Below, in pieces: positions 26,919 to 36,400 of a stretch of DNA of 64,000 bases. Location: the NCBI RefSeq assembly GCF_023715655.1, contig NZ_JAMBON010000004.1, positions 1 to 64,000 on the forward strand. The letters are read 5' to 3'. Below the pieces are notes generated by a model. The model saw nothing but the letters and a program-made list of their open reading frames with translations. It had not been told where the DNA came from and did not search any database. Each line of letters begins with the position of its first letter. The stretch's first letter is position 1. The stretch is from Oceanobacillus luteolus (GTDB lineage Bacteria; Bacillota; Bacilli; Bacillales; Amphibacillaceae). Position numbers and translations under genes: made by a program.

Positions 26919-26951
26919 AAAACTCACAGAGAAGTATTCTCTGTGAGTTTT
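26919..26951 (-). terminator. Intrinsic terminator of yheA
   Basis: A perfect 15-bp stem, AAAACTCACAGAGAA with its complement, and a 3-nt loop. It directly follows yheA and abuts the IS left end. Confidence 0.85.
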
Positions 26952-26954
26952 TGA

Positions 26955-27308
26955 TTAATCTTCTTGGCTGAATCCGTAAACTTCTTCTAAAGGTTTTGTA
27001 ATAATTGAACTGATATCACCAATAATAACATTTAACTGTTGTTCTTCTTCCATCAGCTTTGCAATTGTTTCGTTGCCTTGCACCAATTCAACTACATTTC
27101 GGGCTTTTTCCACTTCTTCTTCCGTAATTTCTAGACCCTGCATCTGTTTCTCTTGCAAGTTTAGCTGTGTGTCTCGGAAGCTTTCAAACATTTGTTTTGA
27201 CTCTGGGTCATTCATTACTGCTTCATATGCTGTTTTTAGTCGTTGAAACTCTGAGCTTTCACGAATCGCTTTTTCTAAGTTATAGGCATGATCATAAATA
27301 TTGGACAT
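26955..27308 (-). CDS. yheA: YheA family protein (YlbF/YmcA superfamily, DUF964)
   Basis: 117-aa helical protein of the Com_YlbF family, closest in pattern to YheA: the N-terminal IYDHAYNLEKAIRES, then FESFRDTQLNLQEKQMQG and the C-terminal ITKPLEEVYGF. YlbF and YmcA form a complex that affects RNase Y activity and sporulation; YheA itself has no settled function. GGAGG lies upstream of the ATG. Confidence 0.87.
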   Translation of the reverse strand: MSNIYDHAYNLEKAIRESSEFQRLKTAYEAVMNDPESKQMFESFRDTQLNLQEKQMQGLEITEEEVEKARNVVELVQGNETIAKLMEEEQQLNVIIGDISSIITKPLEEVYGFSQED

Positions 27309-27504
27309 TCTTTATCCTCCCAAAATATAAGTTAGACCTACTATAACAAATGAGAGTCAGAATGTATACCGTGAACCTTTACTTATATCCCATACCATTT
27401 CCATATTAATTTGGAAAAATGCAATATAATAAGGATAATGACAAACAGATAATTGATAATTAAAATCTTAATATGTATTTTGTAATTCTATTCTTATAAT
27501 ATAA

Positions 27505-27532
27505 AGTGGGCAAGCAATACTGCCCGCCCACT
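27505..27532 (-). terminator. Hairpin after the SASP gene
   Basis: AGTGGGC pairs with GCCCACT (27505-27511/27526-27532). The following minus-strand tail TTTATATTA is only moderately U-rich. Confidence 0.6.
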
Positions 27533-27547
27533 ATTTATTAACTTTTG

Positions 27548-27751
27548 TTATTGTCCGCCACCACTAAGCTGTTGCTGTGCAGTACGAACTAAACGTTTTG
27601 TAATTTCTCCACCAACAGAACCGTTAGCACGAGAAGTTGTATCAGCTCCTAGGTTAACACCAAACTCTGAAGCAATTTCATATTTCATTTGATCCAGCGC
27701 TTGTTGTACTCCAGGAACTAGTAATTGGTTTGAGTTGTTGTTGTTAGCCAT
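27548..27751 (-). CDS. Alpha/beta-type small acid-soluble spore protein
   Basis: 67-aa SASP that coats spore DNA in the forespore. Family signatures: [17 protein letters not shown] (containing the GPR protease cleavage region) and [16 protein letters not shown] short Asn-rich N-terminus and a Gln/Gly C-terminus are typical. AAAGGAGGTG precedes the ATG. Expected to be transcribed by SigG, but I could not find a convincing SigG promoter. Confidence 0.95.
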   Translation of the reverse strand: MANNNNSNQLLVPGVQQALDQMKYEIASEFGVNLGADTTSRANGSVGGEITKRLVRTAQQQLSGGGQ

Positions 27752-27963
27752 TGGACTTCACCTCCTTTGTAATCATATTGTCCGCAAATCCTCAAAATCT
27801 TATTACATGAATTCACTGGTAAAATGTAGATACTATTCCAATTCGGAGGTGTAAATTGGAAAATAACAGGATTTAGCGAAAAAAATCATAAACTTATCGT
27901 GAATATAAGTGATATTATAAAAGTCTTTCATCTCTTCTTATTTAATCTACTCTAGAATTTTAA

Positions 27964-28001
27964 AAACGGCTTTGCTCCATAAGTAGGAAGCAAAGCCGTT
28001 T
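27964..28001 (-). terminator. Intrinsic terminator of fumC
   Basis: A 13-bp stem, AAACGGCTTTGCT with its complement, then TTTTTA on the minus strand. Confidence 0.85.
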
Positions 28002-28010
28002 CATCTTATA

Positions 28011-29396
28011 TTATTTTGGATGTGTCATTTCTTCTGGTACAACATATTCGTTAAATTCTTCTTCAGTCAACAGTCCCAATTTTACAGCTGTTTCTTTTAA
28101 AGTTGAATTCTCTTCAAACGCGGTTTTTGCAATTTTTGCTGCGTTTTCATAACCGATATGTGGGTTCAACGCTGTAACAAGCATGAGAGATTCATTTAAA
28201 TGTCTTTCAATCGTTTCATGATTTGGCTCGATTCCAACCGCACAACGATCGTTAAAGGACAGAATACTGTCAGCAAGTATTTGAGCAGATTGTAAGAAAT
28301 TATATGCAATCACTGGCTTGAATACATTCAGTTCAAAGTTTCCTTGGCTTGCAGCAAAACCGATTGTTGCATCGTTACCCATCACTTGTGCAGCTACCAT
28401 CGTAACTGCTTCACTTTGGGTCGGATTTACTTTACCTGGCATAATGGAGCTGCCCGGTTCGTTTGATGGAATCGTAATTTCACCAAGGCCAGAACGTGGA
28501 CCACTTGCCAACCAGCGCACGTCATTCGCGATTTTCATCATATCTGCCGCAAGTGCTTTTAAAGCACCATGTGCAAATACAGTTTCGTCATAGCTTGTTA
28601 ATGAGTGAAATTTATTTTTAGCAGTCACAAAAGCTTTTCCTGTATATTCGCTAATTTGTTTTGCAACACGTTCTGCGAATTCAGGATGGGCATTTAGACC
28701 AGTACCTACTGCAGTACCGCCAAGTGCCAATTCTTTAAGTTCTGGAATGCTTAGTTTAATCATGGATTCTGTTTTTTCTAGCATACGATGCCAACCACTG
28801 ATTTCCTGCCCGAGTGTAAGTGGTGTTGCATCTTGTAAATGGGTACGGCCAATCTTTACAATATCTGTAAATGCATCGGCTTTTTCCTTTAACGTTTTCT
28901 TTAACACTTCAACTGCGGGTAATACATGATCCTCTAACTTTAAAACAAAAGCAATATGCATAGCTGTCGGATATGTATCATTTGAACTTTGTGATTTGTT
29001 TACATCATCATTCGGATGAAGACGTAATTCGCTTCCTTGTTCCTCTAGCCACTTGTTTCCGATAAAGCTAAGCACTTCATTTACGTTCATATTCGATTGG
29101 GTACCACTTCCAGTTTGCCATACTACTAATGGAAAATGCTCATCCACACGCCCTGCAATAACCTCATCTGCTGCGTATTCGATTGCTTCAGCTTTTTTTG
29201 CTTCAAGTAAACCTAAATCACTGTTTACTTTCGCAGCACTCTTCTTTAGTACAGCAAAAGCTTTAATGATTTCCTTTGGCATTTTTTCGTTGCCGATTGG
29301 AAAGTTTTGCTTACTTCTTTGCGTTTGCGCTCCCCAGAATTTATCTGCAGGAACTTTAATTTCCCCTAGTGTATCTTTCTCCAAACGATAGTCCAA
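28011..29396 (-). CDS. fumC: Class II fumarate hydratase
   Basis: Converts fumarate to malate in the TCA cycle. 461 aa, the length of B. subtilis CitG. The superfamily signature [11 protein letters not shown] is present, with the catalytic serine in the same loop; further motifs are [14 protein letters not shown] and [16 protein letters not shown]. The TTG at 29394-29396 is chosen because GGGAGGA lies about 7 nt upstream and the protein then begins like homologues ([18 protein letters not shown]); the frame open to 29477 has no ribosome site. Monocistronic. Confidence 0.95.
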   Translation of the reverse strand: MDYRLEKDTLGEIKVPADKFWGAQTQRSKQNFPIGNEKMPKEIIKAFAVLKKSAAKVNSDLGLLEAKKAEAIEYAADEVIAGRVDEHFPLVVWQTGSGTQSNMNVNEVLSFIGNKWLEEQGSELRLHPNDDVNKSQSSNDTYPTAMHIAFVLKLEDHVLPAVEVLKKTLKEKADAFTDIVKIGRTHLQDATPLTLGQEISGWHRMLEKTESMIKLSIPELKELALGGTAVGTGLNAHPEFAERVAKQISEYTGKAFVTAKNKFHSLTSYDETVFAHGALKALAADMMKIANDVRWLASGPRSGLGEITIPSNEPGSSIMPGKVNPTQSEAVTMVAAQVMGNDATIGFAASQGNFELNVFKPVIAYNFLQSAQILADSILSFNDRCAVGIEPNHETIERHLNESLMLVTALNPHIGYENAAKIAKTAFEENSTLKETAVKLGLLTEEEFNEYVVPEEMTHPK

Positions 29397-29609
29397 ATGT
29401 AGTTCCTCCCTGTGTTTTATGATACCGTATACATTGTACCAAATTTCTTGATGCTTAGGAAATGAAAAACCATACACGATAGGACTCCATCGCTGGAATC
29501 AAATATATTCAATAACTCGAACCACCTCTTACATATTCTAAATCCACTTTTCCATATGTAATATCAGTTTTAATGAAAATAACCCTACTATTCAGCTAAG
29601 ATTTATCAA

Positions 29610-29628
29610 TTGACACAAATTTGTGCCA
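29610..29628. promoter_or_regulatory. Near-perfect palindrome upstream of the phospholipase-like gene
   Basis: CACAAATTTGTG (29615-29626) is a perfect 12-bp palindrome, extended to TGACACAAATTTGTGCCA with one mismatched pair. It lies about 33 bp upstream of a TATAAT at 29659-29664 in the 311-nt fumC/phospholipase gap. It looks like an operator; the regulator is unknown. The rest of the gap shows only a weak TTACATAT/ATATGTAA inverted repeat. Confidence 0.4.
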
Positions 29629-29708
29629 CAACAACAGTGAAAAATACGAATTTTACTATATAATATACAAAGATGGATTTTTGACAATAAAGAAAGGAGG
29701 AAATTACA

Positions 29709-30623
29709 ATGCCTAATATCTGGACTCATATTCTTTTCTGCGAGTCGGTCGTGGATGCTGTTGGCAAGAATCATTCATTCTCCCAATATGAGAATTATAT
29801 GAGGCTCGGTGCACAGGGACCAGATCCGTTTTTCTATTATAATTTTTGGCCATGGATTAAAGAAGAACCGGTCCATAATATAGGCACGGCGTTACATACA
29901 AGTCAGTGTGGAACCTTCCTCCTTGATATGATTAAAGCTGCCAAAGACAATAGCAATGAAGTTCAAGCATTTGTCGTCGGTTTTGTCACGCATCATGTAC
30001 TTGACCGTAACACCCATCCTTATATCCATTATCGTGCTGGATATGATGGAAACAATCATCAACGATTAGAGATACAGATTGATACATTGATGATGGAGAA
30101 GTACCACAATCTAAAAACTTGGAAAACACCGGTTTACAAGGAAATTGATGTAGGAAGGAAGCTCGATCATCGTCTCGTCTCGCTATTATTTCATTTAATT
30201 AATACCAATTATCCTGATTTCACCAGAAACGATGACACCTACATTAAGAAAGCTTATAAGGATATGCTGCTTGCATTAAAAATTTTAGCGGATCCGACCG
30301 GAATCAAAAATAGGTTGCTTGGCCGTTTAATATCCGCATATTCACATCAGCCAATCAAAGATGAAGTGGACTATTTGAACTTACAAAAAACAACTTGGTA
30401 TCATCCGGCAACAAATGAACCATGTGATAAAAGTTTCATCGAACTGTACAGTGAAAGCCGTGTAGAGGGAATTGATATCATAACCGAATTATTTCATTAC
30501 TGGGATAGCGGTTCATCTTACTCATTGGAGAAACTTGAAGATTTAATCGGAGATATTTCCTACGATACAGGTAAACCACTAAATTTGAGGCTGGAACTTC
30601 AATACAGTGATCCTATTGTATAG
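29709..30623 (+). CDS. Zinc-dependent phospholipase C-like protein
   Basis: 304-aa protein of the zinc phospholipase C/S1-P1 nuclease superfamily. Likely zinc ligands: N-terminal NIWTHILFCESV, the aspartate in GAQGPDPFFYY, and the central THHVLDRNTHPYIHYR. No signal peptide is visible, so unlike secreted bacterial PLCs it probably stays in the cytoplasm. The ligand-rich N-terminus directly at residue 2 fits this group of intracellular family members. AAAGGAGG precedes the ATG. Substrate unknown. Confidence 0.82.
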   Translation: MPNIWTHILFCESVVDAVGKNHSFSQYENYMRLGAQGPDPFFYYNFWPWIKEEPVHNIGTALHTSQCGTFLLDMIKAAKDNSNEVQAFVVGFVTHHVLDRNTHPYIHYRAGYDGNNHQRLEIQIDTLMMEKYHNLKTWKTPVYKEIDVGRKLDHRLVSLLFHLINTNYPDFTRNDDTYIKKAYKDMLLALKILADPTGIKNRLLGRLISAYSHQPIKDEVDYLNLQKTTWYHPATNEPCDKSFIELYSESRVEGIDIITELFHYWDSGSSYSLEKLEDLIGDISYDTGKPLNLRLELQYSDPIV

Positions 30624-30654
30624 CGAACAGAACACAATATAATAAAATGAAACT

Positions 30655-30694
30655 AGGTCAATCAAGAATACATTTTCTCGATTGACCTCTTTTT
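30655..30694 (+). terminator. Intrinsic terminator of the phospholipase-like gene
   Basis: AGGTCAATCAAGAA pairs with TTCTCGATTGACCT with one mismatch, followed by TTTTTT. It can also serve the converging MFS gene. Confidence 0.8.
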
Positions 30695-30723
30695 TATTTT
30701 GGCTTCACTTCCACACTTCCAAA

Positions 30724-31998
30724 TCATCCTGATTGCCGCTGAGCTTCCTCTATCCCTTTTTCTACATCGACGAATCTTAAAATGATCAAACCTGCTATAA
30801 AGAAGAAAATAAGAGAAATGATTCCGAATCTGCTATTACCAGTAATTTGTCCGATAAAGGCAAACAGGAAAGGTCCGAACATCGCAGCAAACTTGGACGA
30901 AATACCGTAGAAACCAAAGAATTCCGCATGCTTATTTTCAGGAATCATACGCCCAAAAATAGACCGACTTAGTGACTGGGCACCACCTTGTACCATTCCC
31001 ACTGCAATGGCTAATACATAAAAATGGATAGCGGATGTCATGAAGTATCCGAGAATCGTAATGACCATATATGTCAGTAATGTAATGGACAACGCCCGCT
31101 TGGCTGTTATTTTAGAGGCTAGCCAGCCAAAGAAGAAAGTGAACGGAATACCGACAAACTGGGTGATCAACAGCGCAACAATCAAATCATTGCCCGCAAT
31201 TCCAATTTCCGCTCCATAAATCGTTGCCATCCGCATGATTGTAGAAATCCCATCATTATACAACCAAAATGCAAGTAGAAAAATCAATGCTTGTTTATAC
31301 TGTTTTATTTCACGAAAGGTGTTCCCTACCCGAGAGAAACCGATGGCAATATAAGATTTATCCCTTTTAATTTCAACTTTTTTCTCTTCCTTTATATTTT
31401 TTAATAAAGGTATAGAAAAGACGAGCCACCAGATACCGACTGTTGCAAATGATAACTGTGTTGCCGCTACTGTATTTGGCAAGCCGAACCATTGAGGATT
31501 CAAAATCATTAAGATATTTATCGTTAAGAGGATTCCTCCTCCGATATAACCATAAGCATAGCCACCGGAAGAGACTCTATCCATCTCGTCCTTATCAGCA
31601 ACTTCAGGCAAGAATCCATCATAAAATATATTTCCACCCGAGAAACCTATAGAACCGACGATAAATAATATAGAGGCTAATATATAATCGCCTTCACCGA
31701 CAAAAGCTAATAATATACTCGCAATAATACCCATGAACGCAAAAAATTGCAGGAATTTCTTTTTAGCTGCAGAAAAGTCGCTGATTGCTCCTAGGATCGG
31801 CGCGAGAATAGCAATAAGTAATACTGATATGGATTGAGAGTAGCCCCAATAACTTGTTGCCAGACCTTCTTCCAATCCACTTGCTGCAACGTTTGCATAG
31901 TAGACTGGGAGGACTGCAGCCATGATGGTCGTTGCAAAAGCGGAATTACCAAAGTCATACATCATCCAGCTTCTTTGTAACTTTTTCTTATTTTCCAA
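30724..31998 (-). CDS. MFS transporter of the UMF1 family (YxiO-like)
   Basis: 424-aa integral membrane protein with about 12 helices. The N-terminus RSWMMYDFGNSAFATTIMAAVLP is typical of the UMF1/Atg22-like branch, as is the large cytoplasmic loop near residues 195-225. Members export small solutes; substrates are poorly known. Alone between two unrelated genes. Confidence 0.88.
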   Translation of the reverse strand: MENKKKLQRSWMMYDFGNSAFATTIMAAVLPVYYANVAASGLEEGLATSYWGYSQSISVLLIAILAPILGAISDFSAAKKKFLQFFAFMGIIASILLAFVGEGDYILASILFIVGSIGFSGGNIFYDGFLPEVADKDEMDRVSSGGYAYGYIGGGILLTINILMILNPQWFGLPNTVAATQLSFATVGIWWLVFSIPLLKNIKEEKKVEIKRDKSYIAIGFSRVGNTFREIKQYKQALIFLLAFWLYNDGISTIMRMATIYGAEIGIAGNDLIVALLITQFVGIPFTFFFGWLASKITAKRALSITLLTYMVITILGYFMTSAIHFYVLAIAVGMVQGGAQSLSRSIFGRMIPENKHAEFFGFYGISSKFAAMFGPFLFAFIGQITGNSRFGIISLIFFFIAGLIILRFVDVEKGIEEAQRQSG

Positions 31999-32071
31999 TA
32001 TCTCTCCCCCTTCTAAAGCAAGCTTACCAAATATACGAGGTACTCGGTAAATTCCAGCAAAAGATTTACAG

Positions 32072-33547
32072 TTATTTTACATGGTTATAGCTAGAATCCT
32101 CTAGACTTGCTGCCGTCTTATTTGTTTGTTCAATAATCGACAACATACCGTCCATCTGTCCGCTTGCTGTATCAACAAGGGAAACGAGATCTATCGTTGT
32201 TGCATTCGTTTCTTCAATATGTGCCGCTAATTGCATGACAGCCTGATCGATGACTTCAGTGGACTTTCTAATTTCTTTTCCTTGCCGCTCCAAGTACTCC
32301 AAGTAATGGATATAGGAAATTATTTGTTCCGTAATTTCAATAAAGTTCTGTTTGGCTGTTTCTGTTTTTGACGTGTTTTCCATTAGTTCTTTTTTATTTT
32401 TATGTAATTCTTCTTGTGTTACAAGAGCATGTTCCTCTACTTCAACCAGATTATTGGATATGCTGCTCGCTGCCTTTTCAGAGACTTCCGCAAGCTTGCG
32501 CACTTCAGCGGCCACAACTGCAAAACCTGCTCCCGCCTCTCCTGCACGAGCTGCTTCAATACTGGCATTCAATGCCAAAAGATTTGTCTGGGCTGCAATA
32601 TCTTTTATTGTTTTCGTATATTGATTATTGTCTTGAATATCCTTGACCAGGTTTCCCATTTTTTCAATAAGCCGGTCAAATGATTGCTGGAAACTTCCCA
32701 TCAGCTCAGCTAAACCTTCCACCTGGACTTGTCCTTTTAATGACAAATCCTTTAACCCCTCGCCATCTTGCTTACTCCGCTCGAAAGATTGAAGCATCTT
32801 TTCAATAAGTTGATGATTCTTTTCTTGCGTCACAGTTATACTTTGGGCAGCTTCCGATTGAGCTTCTGTCGCCAGATGAATATCATTAAAAGCTTCAAGC
32901 ATCCGGTGAATGCTTTTTCTATTTTCATCACCGGTCTCCTTCGCTTCATCTGTTTGCTGGTTGACCATCTTCACCTTATTCTGGATAATTTGCTGCTGAT
33001 TTTTTAATTGATCTGACGTCATTTCACTCTGCTGCAGAGATTCTTCCAAATGAGTTAATAATCTGCGGGTATTTCTTACGATAATAAACAGAACGAAGAA
33101 TACCAACGTAAAAAACACCAGGGTAATTGCCGTCGCTCTGGCATCCAGCCCAATTGCCTGCCCTTTCGTATATACAAAGAAAGTTAGTAAAAAAATACCC
33201 AATACTCCACTTGTAATAAGGACAGTTCGTGACAATGCCATCGCTGCTACAACTAGTAAATAAAAGACGAATAAAATATTTGTTACATAGCTCGAACTTA
33301 ACATGACAACAAGTGCAATCCCACTGACAGCAATGATTGCAATATATGGTATCAGCTGGATGTATTGTTGCCGGTAATGCAGTATGGCAATGGTAGAAAT
33401 CCCAACAACTCCACCTGTCATCATTGCCAAAATGTTTCCTATTGGCGCACCTACTATCCATTCAGCACCCAACCCTAGGACTAGAGAAAAAATTAATAAG
33501 TACAATAACACTTGGTGCTGCATTTTAATGAAGATTTCTTTATTCAT
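32072..33547 (-). CDS. Methyl-accepting chemotaxis protein with multi-pass membrane sensor
   Basis: 491-aa chemoreceptor. Six closely spaced hydrophobic segments occupy about residues 10-165, with no extracytoplasmic ligand domain. After the last helix a coiled coil starts at once ([15 protein letters not shown]); no HAMP domain is recognisable. The signalling tip is [20 protein letters not shown], with [14 protein letters not shown] after it. Intact, with AGGTAATT-type ribosome site upstream. It probably senses something inside or within the membrane. No che genes lie nearby. Confidence 0.9.
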   Translation of the reverse strand: MNKEIFIKMQHQVLLYLLIFSLVLGLGAEWIVGAPIGNILAMMTGGVVGISTIAILHYRQQYIQLIPYIAIIAVSGIALVVMLSSSYVTNILFVFYLLVVAAMALSRTVLITSGVLGIFLLTFFVYTKGQAIGLDARATAITLVFFTLVFFVLFIIVRNTRRLLTHLEESLQQSEMTSDQLKNQQQIIQNKVKMVNQQTDEAKETGDENRKSIHRMLEAFNDIHLATEAQSEAAQSITVTQEKNHQLIEKMLQSFERSKQDGEGLKDLSLKGQVQVEGLAELMGSFQQSFDRLIEKMGNLVKDIQDNNQYTKTIKDIAAQTNLLALNASIEAARAGEAGAGFAVVAAEVRKLAEVSEKAASSISNNLVEVEEHALVTQEELHKNKKELMENTSKTETAKQNFIEITEQIISYIHYLEYLERQGKEIRKSTEVIDQAVMQLAAHIEETNATTIDLVSLVDTASGQMDGMLSIIEQTNKTAASLEDSSYNHVK

Positions 33548-33622
33548 AATTACCTCCCCGCAAGATCATTGCAAAGATAATGTAAATATTTTTCATAGGT
33601 ATGGGGGGAGAATCCGCACGTC

Positions 33623-33653
33623 AACTATCGGACCAATCATCGGCCCGATAGTT
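33623..33653. other. Hairpin between the chemoreceptor and IDEAL-domain genes
   Basis: AACTATCGG (33623-33631) pairs with CCGATAGTT (33645-33653), and the loop contains CCAATCATCGG that can pair further. No U-tract follows on either strand, so this may be an operator or RNA structure rather than a terminator. Confidence 0.45.
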
Positions 33654-33689
33654 ATATCGCATAATCAAGAGAATGAAGGAAAACCTCCA

Positions 33690-33923
33690 TTACTTCCAAA
33701 TATATTCTTTATACTGCTCACTAATTCTACGAAACGATTCTTTGTCTTTCTTTTGCAGAGATTCGTTGATGGCTTCTTCTAATTTACACCGGTTGTACTT
33801 GAAGCAGATGACATCCAATTGTAAACGTGCCAACATACTCATCTCAAAAGGAATCTCTTTTTTTGCATGGATCGGCTTTCCAGTATATCGAAAAAATATG
33901 AGAGAGACTTTCTCTTTCTTCAT
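33690..33923 (-). CDS. Small IDEAL-domain-like protein
   Basis: 77 aa. The C-terminal half, CKLEEAINESLQKKDKESF and the residues after it, fits the IDEAL domain (named for its Ile-Asp-Glu-Ala-Leu motif), a short helical domain common in Bacillales. The N-terminus is basic (MKKEKVSLIFFRYTGKP). The ATG at 33923 has AAAGGGGG 8 nt upstream; a longer frame to 33983 does not. Function unknown. Confidence 0.65.
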   Translation of the reverse strand: MKKEKVSLIFFRYTGKPIHAKKEIPFEMSMLARLQLDVICFKYNRCKLEEAINESLQKKDKESFRRISEQYKEYIWK

Positions 33924-34164
33924 TGGAATTGCCCCCTTTACCCTTTTTATCATTATCCTAAATTTTCCGAATAAAAGCAACACATTATTTTTAGGAACCT
34001 TTCACTTCCCCAGTTCTGGAAAAGAGCTTTCCTTATTTGTTTACTTGACGAAACATCCTTCACAACGGCCAAGACTGATTACTATGAGCGTATCTTTTTC
34101 TCTGGACCCACACGATTAGCTTTTGATAAACTATGGAAACCGAAAGAAATATGGAGGATATGAA

Positions 34165-35037
34165 ATGAATCATGCAGACAATTTACGCTTAGCTGAGAAA
34201 GGTGCCTGGTTAAGCATTTTCACCTATCTGAGCTTAGCAATTATAAAAATAATCATAGCAAACTGGGGCAATTCACTTGCATTACAGGCAGATGGGTTAA
34301 ACAATACAACAGACGTCATCGCCTCGATTGCAGTATTGGTTGGTTTACGAATTTCCCAAAAACCAGCAGATGAGAATCACCGGTACGGACATTATCGGGC
34401 AGAAACAATTGCATCATTATTCGCTGCTTTTATAATGATGTTTATTGGAATTCAAGTCATTTATGACACAATTAGAAATATTATTTACTTTGAAACGGCT
34501 GAACCAAATATATTAACCGCCTGGACAGCACTTGGTTCTGCTGGAGTGATGCTCCTCGTATACCTCTATAACAAAAGACTATCCCAAAAATTAAATAGCC
34601 AAGCTTTGTTTGCGGTAGCTCAAGACAATCGTTCCGATGCTTTAGTCAGTGGCGGAGCTTTTATCGGTATTATCGGAGCACAGTTCGGATTATATTGGCT
34701 CGATCCCTTGACTGGAACGATTGTCGGCATCATCATTTGTAAAACAGCCTTTGACATTTTCCGTGATGCCACCTTAACACTTACCGATGCATTTGATGAA
34801 GAAGAATTATCTTTAATTAAAGAAAGTGTTGAAGAAGTTTCTGGAGTGGAGGAAGTCGTTGATTTGAAAGGGAGAGTACATGGTAGTCAAGCATTACTAG
34901 AACTTACCATTCTTGTCGATGCTGAATTGACCGTTGAAGACAGCCATCGAATTACAGAATGGATTGAAAAAGAGATAGGAAAAAAGCATGGTGTTACCCA
35001 TGCTCATATCCATATCGAACCTTATTTTAGATCGTAA
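34165..35037 (+). CDS. Cation diffusion facilitator family transporter
   Basis: 290-aa CDF metal/proton antiporter. Six helices: the metal site includes NSLALQADGLNNTTD in helix 2 and DNRSDALVSGG in helix 5. The cytoplasmic C-terminal domain (about 205-290) has SGVEEVVDLKGRVHGSQALLE and ends HGVTHAHIHIEPYF. Likely exports Zn2+, Fe2+ or Mn2+; the metal cannot be read safely. The ATG at 34165 follows ATGGAGGATATGAA. Its last 11 nt overlap the end of azlD on the other strand. Confidence 0.9.
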   Translation: MNHADNLRLAEKGAWLSIFTYLSLAIIKIIIANWGNSLALQADGLNNTTDVIASIAVLVGLRISQKPADENHRYGHYRAETIASLFAAFIMMFIGIQVIYDTIRNIIYFETAEPNILTAWTALGSAGVMLLVYLYNKRLSQKLNSQALFAVAQDNRSDALVSGGAFIGIIGAQFGLYWLDPLTGTIVGIIICKTAFDIFRDATLTLTDAFDEEELSLIKESVEEVSGVEEVVDLKGRVHGSQALLELTILVDAELTVEDSHRITEWIEKEIGKKHGVTHAHIHIEPYFRS

Positions 35038-35320
35038 GTAAAAATACAGCCAAAATGGAACCCAATACAACAAGTACGACATTAAGACCAAAATAAGCCA
35101 GTACAATTGCAACTAGACCGCCTATTATTCCAATAAACGGTTGCTCAGGAATGACGGATAATATTCCCGGAAAAATCAATGCACCTAATGCTGCATAAGG
35201 AATCGCGTTCAGCCAGCGATTAACCCACGGCCTGAACTGAAGTTTATCCACGAGGAATCCTGGAATAATTCGCGGGATCATAGTTGCAAGGGACATACCA
35301 ATAATCGTCAGTATAATCAT
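35027..35320 (-). CDS. azlD: Branched-chain amino acid exporter small subunit AzlD
   Basis: 97-aa protein with three to four helices; motifs ATMIPRIIPGFLVDKL, WLNAIPYAALGALIFPGIL and a hydrophobic C-terminus, the size of AzlD. Partner of AzlC in LIV-E type export of branched-chain amino acids. The ATG at 35320 overlaps azlC (ATGA). Its end overlaps the converging CDF gene by 11 nt. Confidence 0.88.
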   Translation of the reverse strand: MIILTIIGMSLATMIPRIIPGFLVDKLQFRPWVNRWLNAIPYAALGALIFPGILSVIPEQPFIGIIGGLVAIVLAYFGLNVVLVVLGSILAVFLLTI

Positions 35321-36045
35321 TCCACTTCCTCCTTCAATAAAAAGATCCCCGCTGCGCCTCCTAAAATCGTACCTACAACGATGGCCCAACCCGAACTCAT
35401 ACCGATTTCAACACAAGCAAAGTTGATCAACATTGCGATGACAGCAATTAATCCTACTCTTAGATTCTTTTTAACAGAAGGAACCAGCAAACCGATAAAC
35501 ATCGCATAAAGGGCAATCCCCATACTTTGGCTTAAATTAGCAGGAATGACATCCCCCAACACTCCACCAAGCAATGAACCTGATACCCAGGAGAAATAGG
35601 CCATCACAAAAATACCCAAGTAAAAATATGCACCATTTTTTTGATTTGCTTCTTTAGGGTGGAAAGCTGATACAGCAAATGATTCATCCGTCAACCCTAA
35701 AGACAACGGCAGCTTCCACTTCCGCTCCACATTCCTTAAACGATTCATAAAGGACAAACTCATTACAAAATGCCTGAAGTTCAACACAAATGTTGCAATG
35801 ATGATCTCCATCGCACTTGCACTGACAGCAATCATATTGACAGCCATAAATTGACTCGCCCCCGCATAAACCAAACCGCTCATCATCGTCAATTCGACGA
35901 GAGACAATCCTGTTTGCCTTGCTAACACTCCGTATGTAAGGGCAATTGGCAAGTAACCAAGCATAATTGGAAAGCCAGTCGCCAAACCTTTTCTCAACAT
36001 ATGTATTGCTTGAGACTCTTTCTCCCTAGAAACAGCCTGATCCAT
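35317..36045 (-). CDS. azlC: Branched-chain amino acid exporter large subunit AzlC
   Basis: 242-aa membrane protein of the AzlC family: GLATGFPIMLGYLPIALTYG, then MSGLVYAGASQFMAVN and FRHFVMSLSF, which are family hallmarks. First gene of azlCD. B. subtilis azlB (Lrp-like regulator) is not present. The 355-nt gap upstream (36046-36400) shows a TATAAT and a 7-bp inverted repeat (AGGAAGG/CCTTCCT) but no gene. Confidence 0.9.
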   Translation of the reverse strand: MDQAVSREKESQAIHMLRKGLATGFPIMLGYLPIALTYGVLARQTGLSLVELTMMSGLVYAGASQFMAVNMIAVSASAMEIIIATFVLNFRHFVMSLSFMNRLRNVERKWKLPLSLGLTDESFAVSAFHPKEANQKNGAYFYLGIFVMAYFSWVSGSLLGGVLGDVIPANLSQSMGIALYAMFIGLLVPSVKKNLRVGLIAVIAMLINFACVEIGMSSGWAIVVGTILGGAAGIFLLKEEVE

Positions 36046-36351
36046 CTCATTCCCCCCGATTCAAACTAAAATTGTACTTATTATATACTATTTAGTGAAA
36101 ATTAGGAAGGTAGTCGGCTATTAATTATAGATGTAGTTCAGGCCTTCCTACTTCTATCTGTTTTATTTGACTGATTTCGGATTTGCAGCATTTATCCGGG
36201 ATATTAAGCAGCTGTATATTTAACCGAAGCCAGGGGCACAACACGCGGTCAGGAAACACCTTTTATTGGACCAAAACCACTCCGACACCATGCCTTAAGG
36301 GAAAGTATACAACTCAAATTTTCCAAATATGTAACTAATCCTAATCCAGAA

Positions 36352-36386
36352 ATAAAAAAACTGCCTGCTTTTAACAAGCTGGCAGT
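36352..36386 (-). terminator. Intrinsic terminator of the methionine aminopeptidase gene
   Basis: ACTGCC-A-GCTT pairs with AAGC-A-GGCAGT (one internal mismatch) on the minus strand, followed by seven T. Confidence 0.85.
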
Positions 36387-36400
36387 CCTATTAGTTATTA

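Noticed and set aside
27752-27900. SigG promoter for the SASP gene
   Set aside because: Expected by biology, but no CATNNTA element with a properly spaced GNATR was found upstream; not reported as a feature.
36046-36400. Gene or RNA in the 355-nt azlC/methionine aminopeptidase gap
   Set aside because: Only a TATAAT, a short AGGAAGG/CCTTCCT inverted repeat and the terminator at its end; no ORF with a ribosome site and no recognised riboswitch.
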